In this document: piece by piece, positions 46,625 to 56,408 of the stretch
Layout: each line of letters starts with the position of its first letter
Numbering within the stretch: the stretch's first letter is position 1
DNA from: Methanogenium organophilum
GTDB taxonomy: Archaea > Halobacteriota > Methanomicrobia > Methanomicrobiales > Methanomicrobiaceae
Assembly: GCF_026684035.1 (NCBI RefSeq)
Contig: NZ_CP113361.1
Coordinates: 1,116,001-1,180,000 of the forward strand
Length of the DNA: 64,000 nt
Direction of reading: 5' to 3'
Translations under genes and position numbers: made by a program
Notes under the pieces: generated by a model
What the model was told of the DNA's origin: nothing
Databases searched by the model: none
Seen by the model: only the letters and a program-made list of their open reading frames with translations

Positions 46625-48043
46625 TCAGGTGTAGTCGTAGTGTTTGCGCAGGAAGTCGCGGATCTTCTCCGACTCCAGCCAGCGCTGGTCGAGGGTATTG
46701 ACGAGACGGTTAATAGTCGAGGCCTGCTCCAGAATTTTCTCGCTCTCTTCTGCGGGCGAGAGAATCGAGAGGCCGATGATCACCTGCAGGGGATTGCGGA
46801 TCTCATCGTTCAGGATAGCGAGTTGTTCAAAGTTCCGTTCAATCTGTATGAGCGACTGCTTCTTCTGCTCATTCAGGTTCACGACCTCCGTAATATCGGT
46901 ATAGAGTGCTGCCACCTGGCCCCTCTTTGGAGCGTATGCCTGTATCCGGAAGTGACGCCGGAAGATCGGGTTATAGTCCTCAAAGACCGCCGGTGCCCCC
47001 GTCCGGGCCACCGCTGCGTACCGGCTGATGATCGCATCCCTCCCCTCCGGGAAGAGCGTCCGGCATGAATTCCCGATAAGTTCGTGTACCAGCAACCCGC
47101 TCAGTGCCTCATATGCCGGGTTTGCTTCAAGAAACACCAGGTCGTCCGTCCCGTTCCGCTCCTCCAAGGCAAAGACGACAAATCCATTTTGCATCGTCGA
47201 AAACAGCTCCATATAGCGTTGTTCAGCGGATTTGCGTTTTGATATATTGAGACACGACTCTACCGCGCCTATCACCTCCCCCCCTGCATCATGCACCGGG
47301 TAGACAGACGTCTTCACGAACCGTCCGTTCCCGAGCCGCTTCTCCTCGGTTATGGGGACACCTCCCTCTATCACCTGACGGACCGTACAGCCTTCGCAGG
47401 GCGTTGTCCGGTTGTACAAGATTTCGTAACAGATACGGCCCGGAAGGGCATCGGGGGAGAGGCCGAACCATTCAGCGGGGTCATCATTGCACCAGAGAAT
47501 ATGGAAGTCCCGATCATACAAGACCAGATTCTCGTGAATGGCGTTGAGAATCATCGTCTTCTCAGCCGCGGCCTCCTTTATCCGCCAGACAAACTCGTGC
47601 CGGTGCGTGGTATCACGACAGAAGAGGAGGTACTGCAGATCACCTGTGCCGGGGAATACCCGCCGGTGGACCGAGACCGGGTACCTGCTCCCGTTGCGGC
47701 GGCGGTGCACCGCCTCGAAGACTTCCTCGCCTTCGGTATTCACTAGGCTCCGGTTCAGCGGCAGCGCCTTTTCCGGCGGCATCTCCTCCTGGATATCGGA
47801 AATATGCATGCCGTTCAGTTCATCCCGCGGCCACCCAAGACTGCGGGCAGCCCTTTTATTTACAAACCGGATAGTACCGCTAACGTTCAGCCAGTAGACC
47901 TCATCGACCGCACTCTCAAGGGTGAACCAGAGCAGGGGGGCGAGCTCCCTATCGGTGAACGTGGGGTTGCTGTTGATATCTGCTGACCCAGGGGGAAGAC
48001 CATGCGGTGAGAACTGTTCCACGATTCCGTGCACCTCTGTCAT
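46625..48043 (-). CDS. PAS sensor with HisKA-like end but no ATPase domain
   Basis: A soluble protein of about 472 residues with three PAS domains (roughly 35-150, 165-275 and 285-400). The first starts with DEVYWLNVSGTIRFVNKRAA, and the second has a cluster of cysteines around CYEILYNRTTPCEGC. The final 80 residues form a helical module with LNDEIRNPLQVIIG and DQRWLESEKIRDFL. That module resembles a kinase dimerisation region, but there is no HATPase domain and the usual His position reads Glu. The start MTEVHG fits a TATA box (ATAGTTATATG) about 25 bases upstream. Confidence 0.75.
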   Translation of the reverse strand: MTEVHGIVEQFSPHGLPPGSADINSNPTFTDRELAPLLWFTLESAVDEVYWLNVSGTIRFVNKRAARSLGWPRDELNGMHISDIQEEMPPEKALPLNRSLVNTEGEEVFEAVHRRRNGSRYPVSVHRRVFPGTGDLQYLLFCRDTTHRHEFVWRIKEAAAEKTMILNAIHENLVLYDRDFHILWCNDDPAEWFGLSPDALPGRICYEILYNRTTPCEGCTVRQVIEGGVPITEEKRLGNGRFVKTSVYPVHDAGGEVIGAVESCLNISKRKSAEQRYMELFSTMQNGFVVFALEERNGTDDLVFLEANPAYEALSGLLVHELIGNSCRTLFPEGRDAIISRYAAVARTGAPAVFEDYNPIFRRHFRIQAYAPKRGQVAALYTDITEVVNLNEQKKQSLIQIERNFEQLAILNDEIRNPLQVIIGLSILSPAEESEKILEQASTINRLVNTLDQRWLESEKIRDFLRKHYDYT

Positions 48044-48184
48044 CCGGCTCCAATCCGGACATATAACTATTATTTTTAGCAATCATATATTTCTGACCAT
48101 ATTGATGTATATACAGACTATATTCTCTATACTCCTGCAATTCCGTGAGAAGCGGAAATGAATCGAAGAAAAAGAGGATGGGGA

Positions 48185-48844
48185 TTACCAGCCGAATATC
48201 GCGGCGATGACCATATCCATCACGCCGCCGTAGTTCGTGGCAAAGAGGATCATTCCAAGGGCGAGCACAATGGCCACCACGAAGAACACCGGGTTCCAGG
48301 CGAGCACCTTCTTCCCGTCAAGCACGCTGATGGGGAGCAGGTTGAAGAATGCAATCATTCCGTTTACCGAGATACCCATCGTTCCGAGGAGAATGACAGG
48401 AATTGACTGCACGGCAAATCCGGCGATGAGAATTCCGAAGAATACGACTCCCAGTACAAGGTTCACGGCGGGGCCGGCAATAGAGATTATGCCGTTCTCC
48501 CGTGACGTCATCTCGCGGCCGGGCTGGGCATAGATAACTGTCGCCCCGGGGGCGGCAAATACGATACCGACGAGGGCGGCAAGGGCTACTCCCATCAGGA
48601 GCATCCCGTTGTCCTTGCGGAATGCCGCATAATAGCCGAAGCGCATCGCCATGAACTTGTGTGCCATCTCGTGGAGAATGAAGGCAGCGCCCACGGTGAT
48701 TATGGAGATGATGAAGATGACGACGAGATCGGTCCACGAATCCCAGCCGCCGCGGATGAAGACGAGGGTGAAGGCGAGGGCCAGCGCAAGACACCCGACT
48801 GTCAGGTCTTTGCGTTCCTCGCGGTCAATTTTATCGGTGATCAT
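48185..48844 (-). CDS. Site-2-protease-like membrane metalloprotease (M50)
   Basis: This 219-residue membrane protein with about six helices has the zinc-binding HEMAHKFMAMRFG (HExxH) in an early helix and a late NLLPISVLDGKKVLAWNP, which supplies the Asp ligand. It is a minimal archaeal site-2 protease type. It may cleave membrane-bound regulators inside the bilayer. No obvious substrate gene is adjacent. Confidence 0.85.
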   Translation of the reverse strand: MITDKIDREERKDLTVGCLALALAFTLVFIRGGWDSWTDLVVIFIISIITVGAAFILHEMAHKFMAMRFGYYAAFRKDNGMLLMGVALAALVGIVFAAPGATVIYAQPGREMTSRENGIISIAGPAVNLVLGVVFFGILIAGFAVQSIPVILLGTMGISVNGMIAFFNLLPISVLDGKKVLAWNPVFFVVAIVLALGMILFATNYGGVMDMVIAAIFGW

Positions 48845-48951
48845 GAATGGTACTATTTTTACCCTCTTTCTTATTCAATACGTCGTACCTGTCATACACA
48901 GACAAAATATAAGGGATGCTTTTTTACGATCCGGGCAGAAGAGATGATACT

Positions 48952-49236
48952 ATGACTCTCGAAACTGTTCGCGAAGAGATCTACCAAATCGACAGAAAAA
49001 TAATCGACCTCATTGCAGAACGCCAGTGTCTTGCAGCAACGGTGGCAGGGGAGAAACACCAGAACGGAATACCGGTACACGACCAAGAACAGCGCACCCG
49101 CGTACTTGACCGGGCCTTCAGGTATGCCGTCACCAGCAATATTGACCCGGTTGAGGTGCGCAAGATCTTTGAGATCCTTATTGCAATGAATGAAGAGCGG
49201 CAGCGGGAATATTCCGGAGAAGGGAACCTCCCCTGA
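48952..49236 (+). CDS. Chorismate mutase, AroQ type
   Basis: A 94-residue all-helical enzyme converting chorismate to prephenate, toward phenylalanine and tyrosine. The pattern VREEIYQIDRKIIDLIAER and the KHQNGIPVHDQEQRTRVL helix match AroQ enzymes (Arg and Lys in helix 1, Glu/Gln near the end). The start at MTLETVRE matches the family. An extension to 48916 is unlikely. Confidence 0.88.
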   Translation: MTLETVREEIYQIDRKIIDLIAERQCLAATVAGEKHQNGIPVHDQEQRTRVLDRAFRYAVTSNIDPVEVRKIFEILIAMNEERQREYSGEGNLP

Positions 49237-49257
49237 CCCCACCGGGAAACCCACACA

Positions 49258-51810
49258 TCAATTGCTCTTTATATTAAAATGATAGTGTTTCTGCAGGAAA
49301 TCCCGTATTTTTTCTGATTCCAGACAGCGCTGATCCAGACGGCGGACGATGCCGTCAATCTCATTCACCTGCTCTGACATAGCTTCATAATATCTTTCTT
49401 CCCCAATCTCCGCCAATCCAAGGATGACCTGCAGGGGATTTCTGATGTGGTCATTGAGAATAGAGAGTTCCTCCATGTTCCGCTCGATCTGTGAAAGCGC
49501 CTCCACTTTTTCCTCCTCGATGCGTCGTGACCAGATACCATAGGCAATATCATTCGCGAGTGCCTGCAGGGTGGTCAGCTCCTGTTCTGTCACCGTTGCA
49601 GAAGATTGGATGAAAACTGAGAGCACCCCCTCCACCTGATCGCTTGCGATCATCGGGAGTACGAAGACATCGATCTCTTCTGCCGCATTCCCCTCTTCTT
49701 TTCCTGTTACCCACGGGGAATAACTCACCATTTTCGTCGCAACAGCCTCTTTCGGTGCCGAAGAGGTGCTGATAAAGGATACATTCGTCTCTTGGAATGA
49801 GGGTGAAGAGATACCAGACGGTATTAGTTCTCCATTTCTGCAGAGGGAAAGGGAAACGACATAATACTGGTCAAGCCGGCCAAACTCTGTGCAGGCGGCA
49901 GAAAGCAGATGATCGGTATCATTTTCATAGATAATGAGCTGAATAATCCCATTTGCAACACTAATAAGCCGTTCAGACTGGTTTTTTCCGGTCTCATCGG
50001 TCAGAGAAACCGCCAGCTGATAACTGTCTGGGATAAAGGAAAGCGTAATGCGGGTATCGTGTCGCATCCCTCCGGCGTCCAACAGTCCGACAGATGGAAG
50101 CGTGCGGGGAGGGATGGTCCCTGCAAACATCTGGACAGCATTCTCACGGAATCCGATCTGGTCTTCTTCTACCAGCATGTCTGCAAAGGTATGTTCCCCA
50201 CTGAGAAGTGCCCCCAGAGGATATCCCACCAGTTCAGCCCCGGTACGGTTGGTATTCACGATGGTACCGTCTGCATTTAAGAGGAACATACTGGTGCCTG
50301 TATTCTCAAATACAGTACGATACATCGTTTCAGATCGATTCAGTGCTAATTCCATGCCCCGCTGATCCGTAAGGTCTGCAACGAGCATCCGCAGCCCGGT
50401 GACAACACCATCCTCCATCATCCGGCAGCAGTAGATCATCGCAGGGAATGTAGAGCCGTCCTTGCGGAGGGCGGTAAACTCATTGCTGATGATCGTATCT
50501 TTTACCAGACATATCTGGAACATCTCCCGCAGTTCTGGTTGCTCACCAGTGGATATGAGGGAGTAAATGATGAGCCCCTCCAGCCAGTCAGCCTCATCAT
50601 ACCCAAAGAATGTCTTCGCAGTCTTGTTTCGGAAAAGAATTTTCCCTTTGGATTCCAATTCAAACGCCGGGAGAGGGAGAAAATCAGCGAAATCACGGAA
50701 CCGCCGCTCGCTCTCCTCCAGTGTCTTCTGGGCGCTCACCCATGCGGTGATATCACGCATTGCAAGCACAAAGAACCTCTCATTGTGCATTTCATAAGAG
50801 GAGACCGCTACCTCTACGGGGAAGCGGGCTCCGTCCTTTCCCCTTGCCCTGACCTCGATATGCCCGTCGGTGATACCCACATCACCCGCTTCCATCGCAG
50901 CGTAAATATAGCCAAGGACATCAGGAAAGAGATCTTTTACCTGAAACGACTGCATTTCGGTATGGGTATAACCAAATATAGTGCACCCATACCGGTTCAC
51001 ATCCAGAATTCGCCCCGGCATTCCGTCTTTATCACAGAGACCAATAATAAGACATTCCCGTGCATTCGTAAAGATGGCCTTCAGAGTCTCCACATTCCGG
51101 GTGAGCCCCGACTCTGCCTCCCGGAGGGAGGTGATGTCACGGCCGATTGTGATCGAACCGGAGATTCTACCATCTTCCGTGTAGTGAGTTCGTACATTCC
51201 ACTGCACAACATGATCACACCTGTCACTGCCGACAGTAACCGACTCAATCATCCCCGCCGGATGCTCCTCGCTGAGCGAAGAGAGAAATTCATCCATTTC
51301 ACTGGCGCTGTTCCTAAAAAATATCGGAATATACGACGTTCCGATGATCGCCTCAGATGTGATTCCCGCAAGGGTGCAATAGGCGTCATTCACATAGGCA
51401 ACGGTTCCTGACCCGTTCATCCAGAGCAGGGGATCGTTCACACTTCCGACTAGGCGAGTGAACCGTTGTTCCTCATCGTGTAGCTGTGCCGAAAGATATC
51501 CAGTCAGCACACTTATTGCGACAAAAAGCACAGAACGCCCGGCAGCGGTGAAGATGACCAACGGTGCACTGCCAAATCCCACCACGAGGAGAAGATACGT
51601 GACACCGATACAGACCGCATAGAGAGGAACCTTCCGGTGAAACCAGTAAGCCTCCAGAACAATCGGGATATAAAAGAGATGGGCCAGAAGTATTGAGACT
51701 CCTACCGAGAGACCTGCTGTTACCACCACAAATGAGAGAATTGTCAGGCTGCCAAGGACAGTCAATTTCAGTGCACTTTGGGAATCCTGACAAATGCTCC
51801 CCATATTCAT
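49258..51810 (-). CDS. Membrane multi-PAS/GAF sensor with HisKA-like end but no ATPase domain
   Basis: An 850-residue sensor. Residues 15-110 contain four hydrophobic helices. Four PAS domains follow (about 120-245, 250-375, 380-495 and 500-620), then a GAF-like domain (about 640-770). The last 80 residues repeat the module of the gene at 46.6 kb: LNDHIRNPLQVILG and DQRCLESEKIRDFLQKHY. No ATPase domain exists. Here the His position in the loop is His rather than Glu, so a kinase partner in trans is conceivable. Confidence 0.78.
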   Translation of the reverse strand: MNMGSICQDSQSALKLTVLGSLTILSFVVVTAGLSVGVSILLAHLFYIPIVLEAYWFHRKVPLYAVCIGVTYLLLVVGFGSAPLVIFTAAGRSVLFVAISVLTGYLSAQLHDEEQRFTRLVGSVNDPLLWMNGSGTVAYVNDAYCTLAGITSEAIIGTSYIPIFFRNSASEMDEFLSSLSEEHPAGMIESVTVGSDRCDHVVQWNVRTHYTEDGRISGSITIGRDITSLREAESGLTRNVETLKAIFTNARECLIIGLCDKDGMPGRILDVNRYGCTIFGYTHTEMQSFQVKDLFPDVLGYIYAAMEAGDVGITDGHIEVRARGKDGARFPVEVAVSSYEMHNERFFVLAMRDITAWVSAQKTLEESERRFRDFADFLPLPAFELESKGKILFRNKTAKTFFGYDEADWLEGLIIYSLISTGEQPELREMFQICLVKDTIISNEFTALRKDGSTFPAMIYCCRMMEDGVVTGLRMLVADLTDQRGMELALNRSETMYRTVFENTGTSMFLLNADGTIVNTNRTGAELVGYPLGALLSGEHTFADMLVEEDQIGFRENAVQMFAGTIPPRTLPSVGLLDAGGMRHDTRITLSFIPDSYQLAVSLTDETGKNQSERLISVANGIIQLIIYENDTDHLLSAACTEFGRLDQYYVVSLSLCRNGELIPSGISSPSFQETNVSFISTSSAPKEAVATKMVSYSPWVTGKEEGNAAEEIDVFVLPMIASDQVEGVLSVFIQSSATVTEQELTTLQALANDIAYGIWSRRIEEEKVEALSQIERNMEELSILNDHIRNPLQVILGLAEIGEERYYEAMSEQVNEIDGIVRRLDQRCLESEKIRDFLQKHYHFNIKSN

Positions 51811-51864
51811 AGAATATTCTCAGGTATACAAAGTTAAATAAATGCCGAAGCGGATCTTCCTGCT

Positions 51865-52737
51865 TCAGATATGGTGAATCATTGTTCCTACGCCATTATC
51901 TGTGAAGAGTTCCAAAAGCAGGTTGTGCTCGCGGTTACCGTTGATGATATGGGCTGAGCGAACACCGTGGTTCAGTGCATACAGGCAGGACTCCAGTTTT
52001 GGAATCATACCCCCAACAATGGTACCGTCACTGATGAGCGCATCTGCCTCCTGCAGGGTAAGGCGCTGATAGGTTCGGGTTCGGTTTGCGTTCATCACAC
52101 CGTCGATGTCAGAGAGGTTGATCAGCTTGTCCGCCTTCAGGGCGACTGCAATCTCCCCTGCCGCAGTATCTGCATTGACATTGAGTGAATGCCCCTTCCG
52201 ATCGATTGCAACCGGCGCAACCACCGGAATGTAGTGTTTTTCTAGCAAGTCCTCGAGTATCCGGGGATTGACTTCCTCAATATCGCCAACCAGCCCCAGA
52301 TCGACTTCCTGTGAGGTTTCATCCACCATAACTGTCTTTGTCCCCGCCTTGTGGGCAATAAGGAGGTTTCCATCATTTCCGGAGATGCCAACCCCTAGAG
52401 CACCAAACTTTGCGATGTCAGAGACAATGTTGTCGTTAATTTTTCCCACAAGCACCATCTGGGCAATCTCCATCGTCTCGCTATCGGTGATCCGCAGGCC
52501 AGCCACAAACTTTGGTTTCTTTCCCATTGCTTCCATTTTTTCGGTAATTTCCGGCCCGCCGCCGTGGACAAGGACGACGTTTATACCCACATACCGCAGC
52601 AAAACAACATCCTGAATGGCAGTATCGAGGATCTTCTGATCCACCATCGCATGTCCTCCGAGTTTGATGACGATGGTCTTTCCGTGGAACCGCTGGATGT
52701 AGGGCATCGCCTCCATCAGCACATCTTCGCGTTTCAT
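51865..52737 (-). CDS. argB: Acetylglutamate kinase
   Basis: A 290-residue amino-acid kinase family enzyme that phosphorylates N-acetylglutamate in arginine synthesis. It shows [10 protein letters not shown] at the N-terminus, [10 protein letters not shown] for substrate binding and [15 protein letters not shown] for ATP. It overlaps argJ by four bases (ATGA), so the two are coupled. Confidence 0.95.
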   Translation of the reverse strand: MKREDVLMEAMPYIQRFHGKTIVIKLGGHAMVDQKILDTAIQDVVLLRYVGINVVLVHGGGPEITEKMEAMGKKPKFVAGLRITDSETMEIAQMVLVGKINDNIVSDIAKFGALGVGISGNDGNLLIAHKAGTKTVMVDETSQEVDLGLVGDIEEVNPRILEDLLEKHYIPVVAPVAIDRKGHSLNVNADTAAGEIAVALKADKLINLSDIDGVMNANRTRTYQRLTLQEADALISDGTIVGGMIPKLESCLYALNHGVRSAHIINGNREHNLLLELFTDNGVGTMIHHI

Positions 52738-53906
52738 GTCGTATACTTCCCGTTTATTTCCACATACTGTTCGGTGAGATCACAGCCCCAGGCGGTCGCC
52801 GCAGCACTGCCAGCTCCAAGTGCCACTTCAAAGATCACCTCAGCCCCGTCCATCAGGGACGCGGCGTCCACAAGTGCCTCCGGGTGCATAACATCATCTG
52901 CACAGATTTCACCCTTGTTGGCAAGAAGCACCCGGCGGGTGCCGTCTGTAACTGCAACCGTCGCCTGGTCAGGATCAAAATCCACCCCGGCACGCCCGGC
53001 GGCAGCAATGACTCTGCCCCAGTTTGGATCTTTGCCATAAACTGCGGTCTTTACAAGCGGTGACCCAACAACCGTCCGGGCCACTTTTGCCGCATCCTCT
53101 TCTGTCGGAGCACCAGTCACCCGCACCTCAATGAGCCGGGTCGCCCCCTCACCATCCGCAGCGATCTGACGGGCAAGGGAGACACAGACCTCCTCAAGTG
53201 CCTCCTGGAATTCGTTCATATCCGGAGTTCCGCGGCGCCCCGTTGCCGTGCAGAAGACACAGTCATTCGTTGAGGTGTCGCCGTCAACAACCACGCGATT
53301 GAAACTCCGGACAACCGCTGTCTGCAGGACCTTCTGCAGGATCGGTGCAGGCACCTCTGCATCGGTGTAGATGAAGGCTAACATGGTCCCCATATTCGGG
53401 GCGATCATACCACTCCCCTTTGTAATCCCTGCGACCGTAAACCCGTTCCGTACCACCGCCGCATGCTTCTCGACAAGATCGGTTGTCATGATGGCCCGTG
53501 CAGCATCCGTTTCAGCTGTATCCTCACTGCGGAGCATCCCGCCTGCCTCTGCGATCTGACTGGTGACAAGCTCAATCGGCATATACCGACCGATAACACC
53601 CGTTGAGGCAACTCCGATGCGCTCCGGAACGGTCCCAAGAACGGCGGCGGCCGCCTCTGCCATCCGGCAGGCGTCCCCATAACCCTGAACACCGGTAAAT
53701 ACATTGGCATTCCCGGCATTAACGACGATGCCGTCCAGAGCCCCTCCTGCCATGCGCTCACGCATCAGCCGGACCGGCTCAGCGAAAACCTGATTTTTGG
53801 TAAAGACCGCAGCGGCAGTGCCGGACGCCTCAATAAGGGCAACCCCGTACTTGCCTTCCCGCACACCTGCAGCCCGGACACCTTCCACAAGGCAGATGCT
53901 CTGCAT
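52734..53906 (-). CDS. argJ: Glutamate N-acetyltransferase / amino-acid acetyltransferase
   Basis: A 390-residue bifunctional-type ArgJ. It recycles the acetyl group from acetylornithine to glutamate. The self-cleavage site region [16 protein letters not shown] contains the threonine whose hydroxyl begins cleavage into alpha and beta chains. ArgJ here supplies acetylglutamate to ArgB. The start shares its first base with the CBS gene stop. Confidence 0.94.
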   Translation of the reverse strand: MQSICLVEGVRAAGVREGKYGVALIEASGTAAAVFTKNQVFAEPVRLMRERMAGGALDGIVVNAGNANVFTGVQGYGDACRMAEAAAAVLGTVPERIGVASTGVIGRYMPIELVTSQIAEAGGMLRSEDTAETDAARAIMTTDLVEKHAAVVRNGFTVAGITKGSGMIAPNMGTMLAFIYTDAEVPAPILQKVLQTAVVRSFNRVVVDGDTSTNDCVFCTATGRRGTPDMNEFQEALEEVCVSLARQIAADGEGATRLIEVRVTGAPTEEDAAKVARTVVGSPLVKTAVYGKDPNWGRVIAAAGRAGVDFDPDQATVAVTDGTRRVLLANKGEICADDVMHPEALVDAASLMDGAEVIFEVALGAGSAAATAWGCDLTEQYVEINGKYTT

Positions 53907-54391
53907 TATTCCTCCTTGTCTCCGTAGTGTGAACCGAGCCCCCGTACAAGGTCAGCCCGTGTTACGATACCCACCAGTTCTCCATCGGCAACAACCGGTA
54001 GACGTGCAATTCCTTCTTTCATCATAATATTAGCTGCTTCCTCAATGTCCACATCCGGTGCAATACAGATAATATCGTCAGACATCACGTCAGAGATTGG
54101 CATATTACCAACATCAGAGAGTGCCTCCTTCGTTTTTTCCCAGTTCATCAATTCACGAATAGGGATCTCGATAACCTCAAAGGGCGATGGGAGCCAGAGG
54201 TCGTCATTTATTTCCGGCATTGTCAGAAGCGAGAGTATGTCTGTCTCGGTTACAATGCCAATCGCTTTACCATCTTTTGCGACAGGTATCCCGCCGATAC
54301 GGTTTTTCTTCATCAGGAGAGAGACCTGGCTCACGGGGGTGTCGGGCGCGACCGTTATCGGCCGCGGTGTCATTACATCTTTTACTTTCAT
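53906..54391 (-). CDS. CBS-domain pair protein
   Basis: A 161-residue protein made of two CBS domains: MKVKDVMTPRPITVAPDTPV starts the first, and ISDVMSDDIICIAPDVDIEEA starts the second. CBS pairs bind adenosyl ligands such as AMP, ATP or S-adenosylmethionine. It is embedded between argC and argJ with overlap or minimal spacing, so it may sense cell energy state for the arginine pathway. That link is inferred from position only. Confidence 0.85.
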   Translation of the reverse strand: MKVKDVMTPRPITVAPDTPVSQVSLLMKKNRIGGIPVAKDGKAIGIVTETDILSLLTMPEINDDLWLPSPFEVIEIPIRELMNWEKTKEALSDVGNMPISDVMSDDIICIAPDVDIEEAANIMMKEGIARLPVVADGELVGIVTRADLVRGLGSHYGDKEE

Positions 54392-54414
54392 CGTTTGTTC
54401 ACCGCTGTTGTAGC

Positions 54415-55407
54415 TCAGGGCTGAAGCGGAACGACCATCAGGCCGTCGGGTTCAGCACACCCGCACATCAGGTTCATATTCTGGATCGCCTGCCCCGAGG
54501 CACCTTTCACAAGGTTGTCAATTGCAGAGACTGCAACCACCCGAGTGCCGCCCTCCTCTACTTCAACTGCCACATCACAGAAGTTACTACCCCGAACACC
54601 GGCAAGAGACGGTTTCTGAAGGCGTACAAAGTACTCACGGGCGTAATAATCCGCATAGAGCGCCTCTGCCTCCTCTTGCGTGATGGGGTCATCAAGAAGG
54701 ATATGGGCCGTCGTCAGGATGCCACGATTCACCGGCAGAAGATGCGGAGTGAAATGCACGGAGGCATTTGAACCTAAAAATGCCATTTCCTGGCGCATTT
54801 CTGCCACATGACGATGAGCAGTCATTTTATACGCAGTGAGGTTGTCGCCTACACTGGTATACATATTGGTGACGGAGGGCGAGACACCGGCACCGGAAAC
54901 GCCTGTCTTGGAGTCATAGATAATGGTATGTGCCCGTTTTGCAAGCGGAGCAGCGGCAAGAGTCGCACCGGTCGGGAAACAACCCGGGTTTGCCACAAAG
55001 AGGGCGCCCGGGATCTCATTTCTGTGAAGTTCGGGCAAACCGTAGGGAACCACGTGATAATCTGTGTGCTCAACGCCATATACCGTTTCATAAATATCCT
55101 TCGGAAGCCGGTAGTCAGCAGAGAGGTCAATCGTACGGATACCATGTTCCATAAGGGCGCCGGCATACTGCATCGCGGCCGTGTGCGGAACGGCAAGAAA
55201 AGCAATATCTACATCGATATCCTCTAAATCCGGATTGGTATATTCAAGATCGGTGAATCCCCTGAGGTATGGGTGGGTCGCAGCAACGGCTGTTCCCGCA
55301 AGCTTTCGGGAAGTTGCACAGACCACCTCTCCTTCGGAATGCCCGGCAAGAAGACGGATGAGTTCTCCACCGGTAAAACCGGAGGCTCCGATGATCGCAA
55401 TTTGCAT
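54415..55407 (-). CDS. argC: N-acetyl-gamma-glutamyl-phosphate reductase
   Basis: A 330-residue enzyme performing the third step of arginine synthesis. It has the NADP fold [14 protein letters not shown] and the catalytic cysteine in [13 protein letters not shown]. The conserved His region HVAEMRQE follows. First gene of the argC-CBS-argJ-argB set. Confidence 0.95.
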   Translation of the reverse strand: MQIAIIGASGFTGGELIRLLAGHSEGEVVCATSRKLAGTAVAATHPYLRGFTDLEYTNPDLEDIDVDIAFLAVPHTAAMQYAGALMEHGIRTIDLSADYRLPKDIYETVYGVEHTDYHVVPYGLPELHRNEIPGALFVANPGCFPTGATLAAAPLAKRAHTIIYDSKTGVSGAGVSPSVTNMYTSVGDNLTAYKMTAHRHVAEMRQEMAFLGSNASVHFTPHLLPVNRGILTTAHILLDDPITQEEAEALYADYYAREYFVRLQKPSLAGVRGSNFCDVAVEVEEGGTRVVAVSAIDNLVKGASGQAIQNMNLMCGCAEPDGLMVVPLQP

Positions 55408-55433
55408 AAAGGGTGTATCTTTTTTTTCAGGAA

Positions 55434-56336
55434 TTAATCCTTTCCCGAAACAACGTCAAATAACTGCTCTGCAGTCTCCTGAATACGGGCCTGATCCTCC
55501 AGCTGCACCACCAGATCACTACTGAATGCAGCCGTACCTTCAGAGGCACCAAGCCATGACCCGCAGATAAACCCGATGGTGTCGGTGTTGCCGCCAACAT
55601 GAGCTGCGACAGAAAGAAGCGCCTCATCCTGTCCAAATCGGGAAATCAGGAAAAGTGCCAGTGGATACGTGTGGAAGACAGCAACATCATTGCCCACAGA
55701 TATCAGTGCTGACTCAAGAGAAAGACCCTCTTTTTCCAGAGCAAGAGCATTCTTGATGCATCTCTGAAGCTGGATGTCGTATTCTCCAGCGATTTCCTCT
55801 GCCACGCGGAATGGGTGGGGGTGCCGGTGCATCACTGCCCGCAGAAAAAGGGCGTAGGAGATAGTGGCGCCATAGGCAGCAGGATGGATATGAGTGACCT
55901 CACAGGCGGACCGGAGATTGTCGCACATCTCATCTCCATTGCGGTACGCAAGGGCAAACGGGACCGCAAGTGCCATACACCCGCTGGTTGTCGAATTTCG
56001 CCCGGAATCTGGCAGACCCGCGGTGATGCGTGCACAGGCGGTTGCTACCGTACCGTCTGGAAACCGTAGTTGTCTTCGTGCATGCAGACCTGCCATTCTG
56101 CTGCCGTATTCCATTGGACTGAACTCTTCTTCCGCCAATAGTTCGGCCGCACACAACATAATCTGGGTATCATCGGTAAACTGTCCCGGCCCGAGGCCCT
56201 CGTTTGGGTGGCGGCGCAGCGGTTTTCCGTATCCCCCTCTCAGACGTGAGAGAGAAGGAGCGAGCGTCTCCTGCGGCATTCCGAGTGCATCACCAATGGC
56301 GGCACCCAGCATGCATCCCCTATACCTGCTGAGCAT
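55434..56336 (-). CDS. ADP-ribosylglycohydrolase family protein
   Basis: A 300-residue all-helical enzyme of the DraG/ARH type. Magnesium-binding motifs are visible: [13 protein letters not shown] at the start, [11 protein letters not shown] near residue 55 and [14 protein letters not shown] near the end. It removes ADP-ribose from proteins or small molecules. Target unknown. Confidence 0.87.
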   Translation of the reverse strand: MLSRYRGCMLGAAIGDALGMPQETLAPSLSRLRGGYGKPLRRHPNEGLGPGQFTDDTQIMLCAAELLAEEEFSPMEYGSRMAGLHARRQLRFPDGTVATACARITAGLPDSGRNSTTSGCMALAVPFALAYRNGDEMCDNLRSACEVTHIHPAAYGATISYALFLRAVMHRHPHPFRVAEEIAGEYDIQLQRCIKNALALEKEGLSLESALISVGNDVAVFHTYPLALFLISRFGQDEALLSVAAHVGGNTDTIGFICGSWLGASEGTAAFSSDLVVQLEDQARIQETAEQLFDVVSGKD

Positions 56337-56408
56337 ATGATGTAGTATAGCGATGCCGGAAGGAAAAAAGCTCTGGAGAAAAAAGGGGGGAAGTATGGCT
56401 CATGGCCT

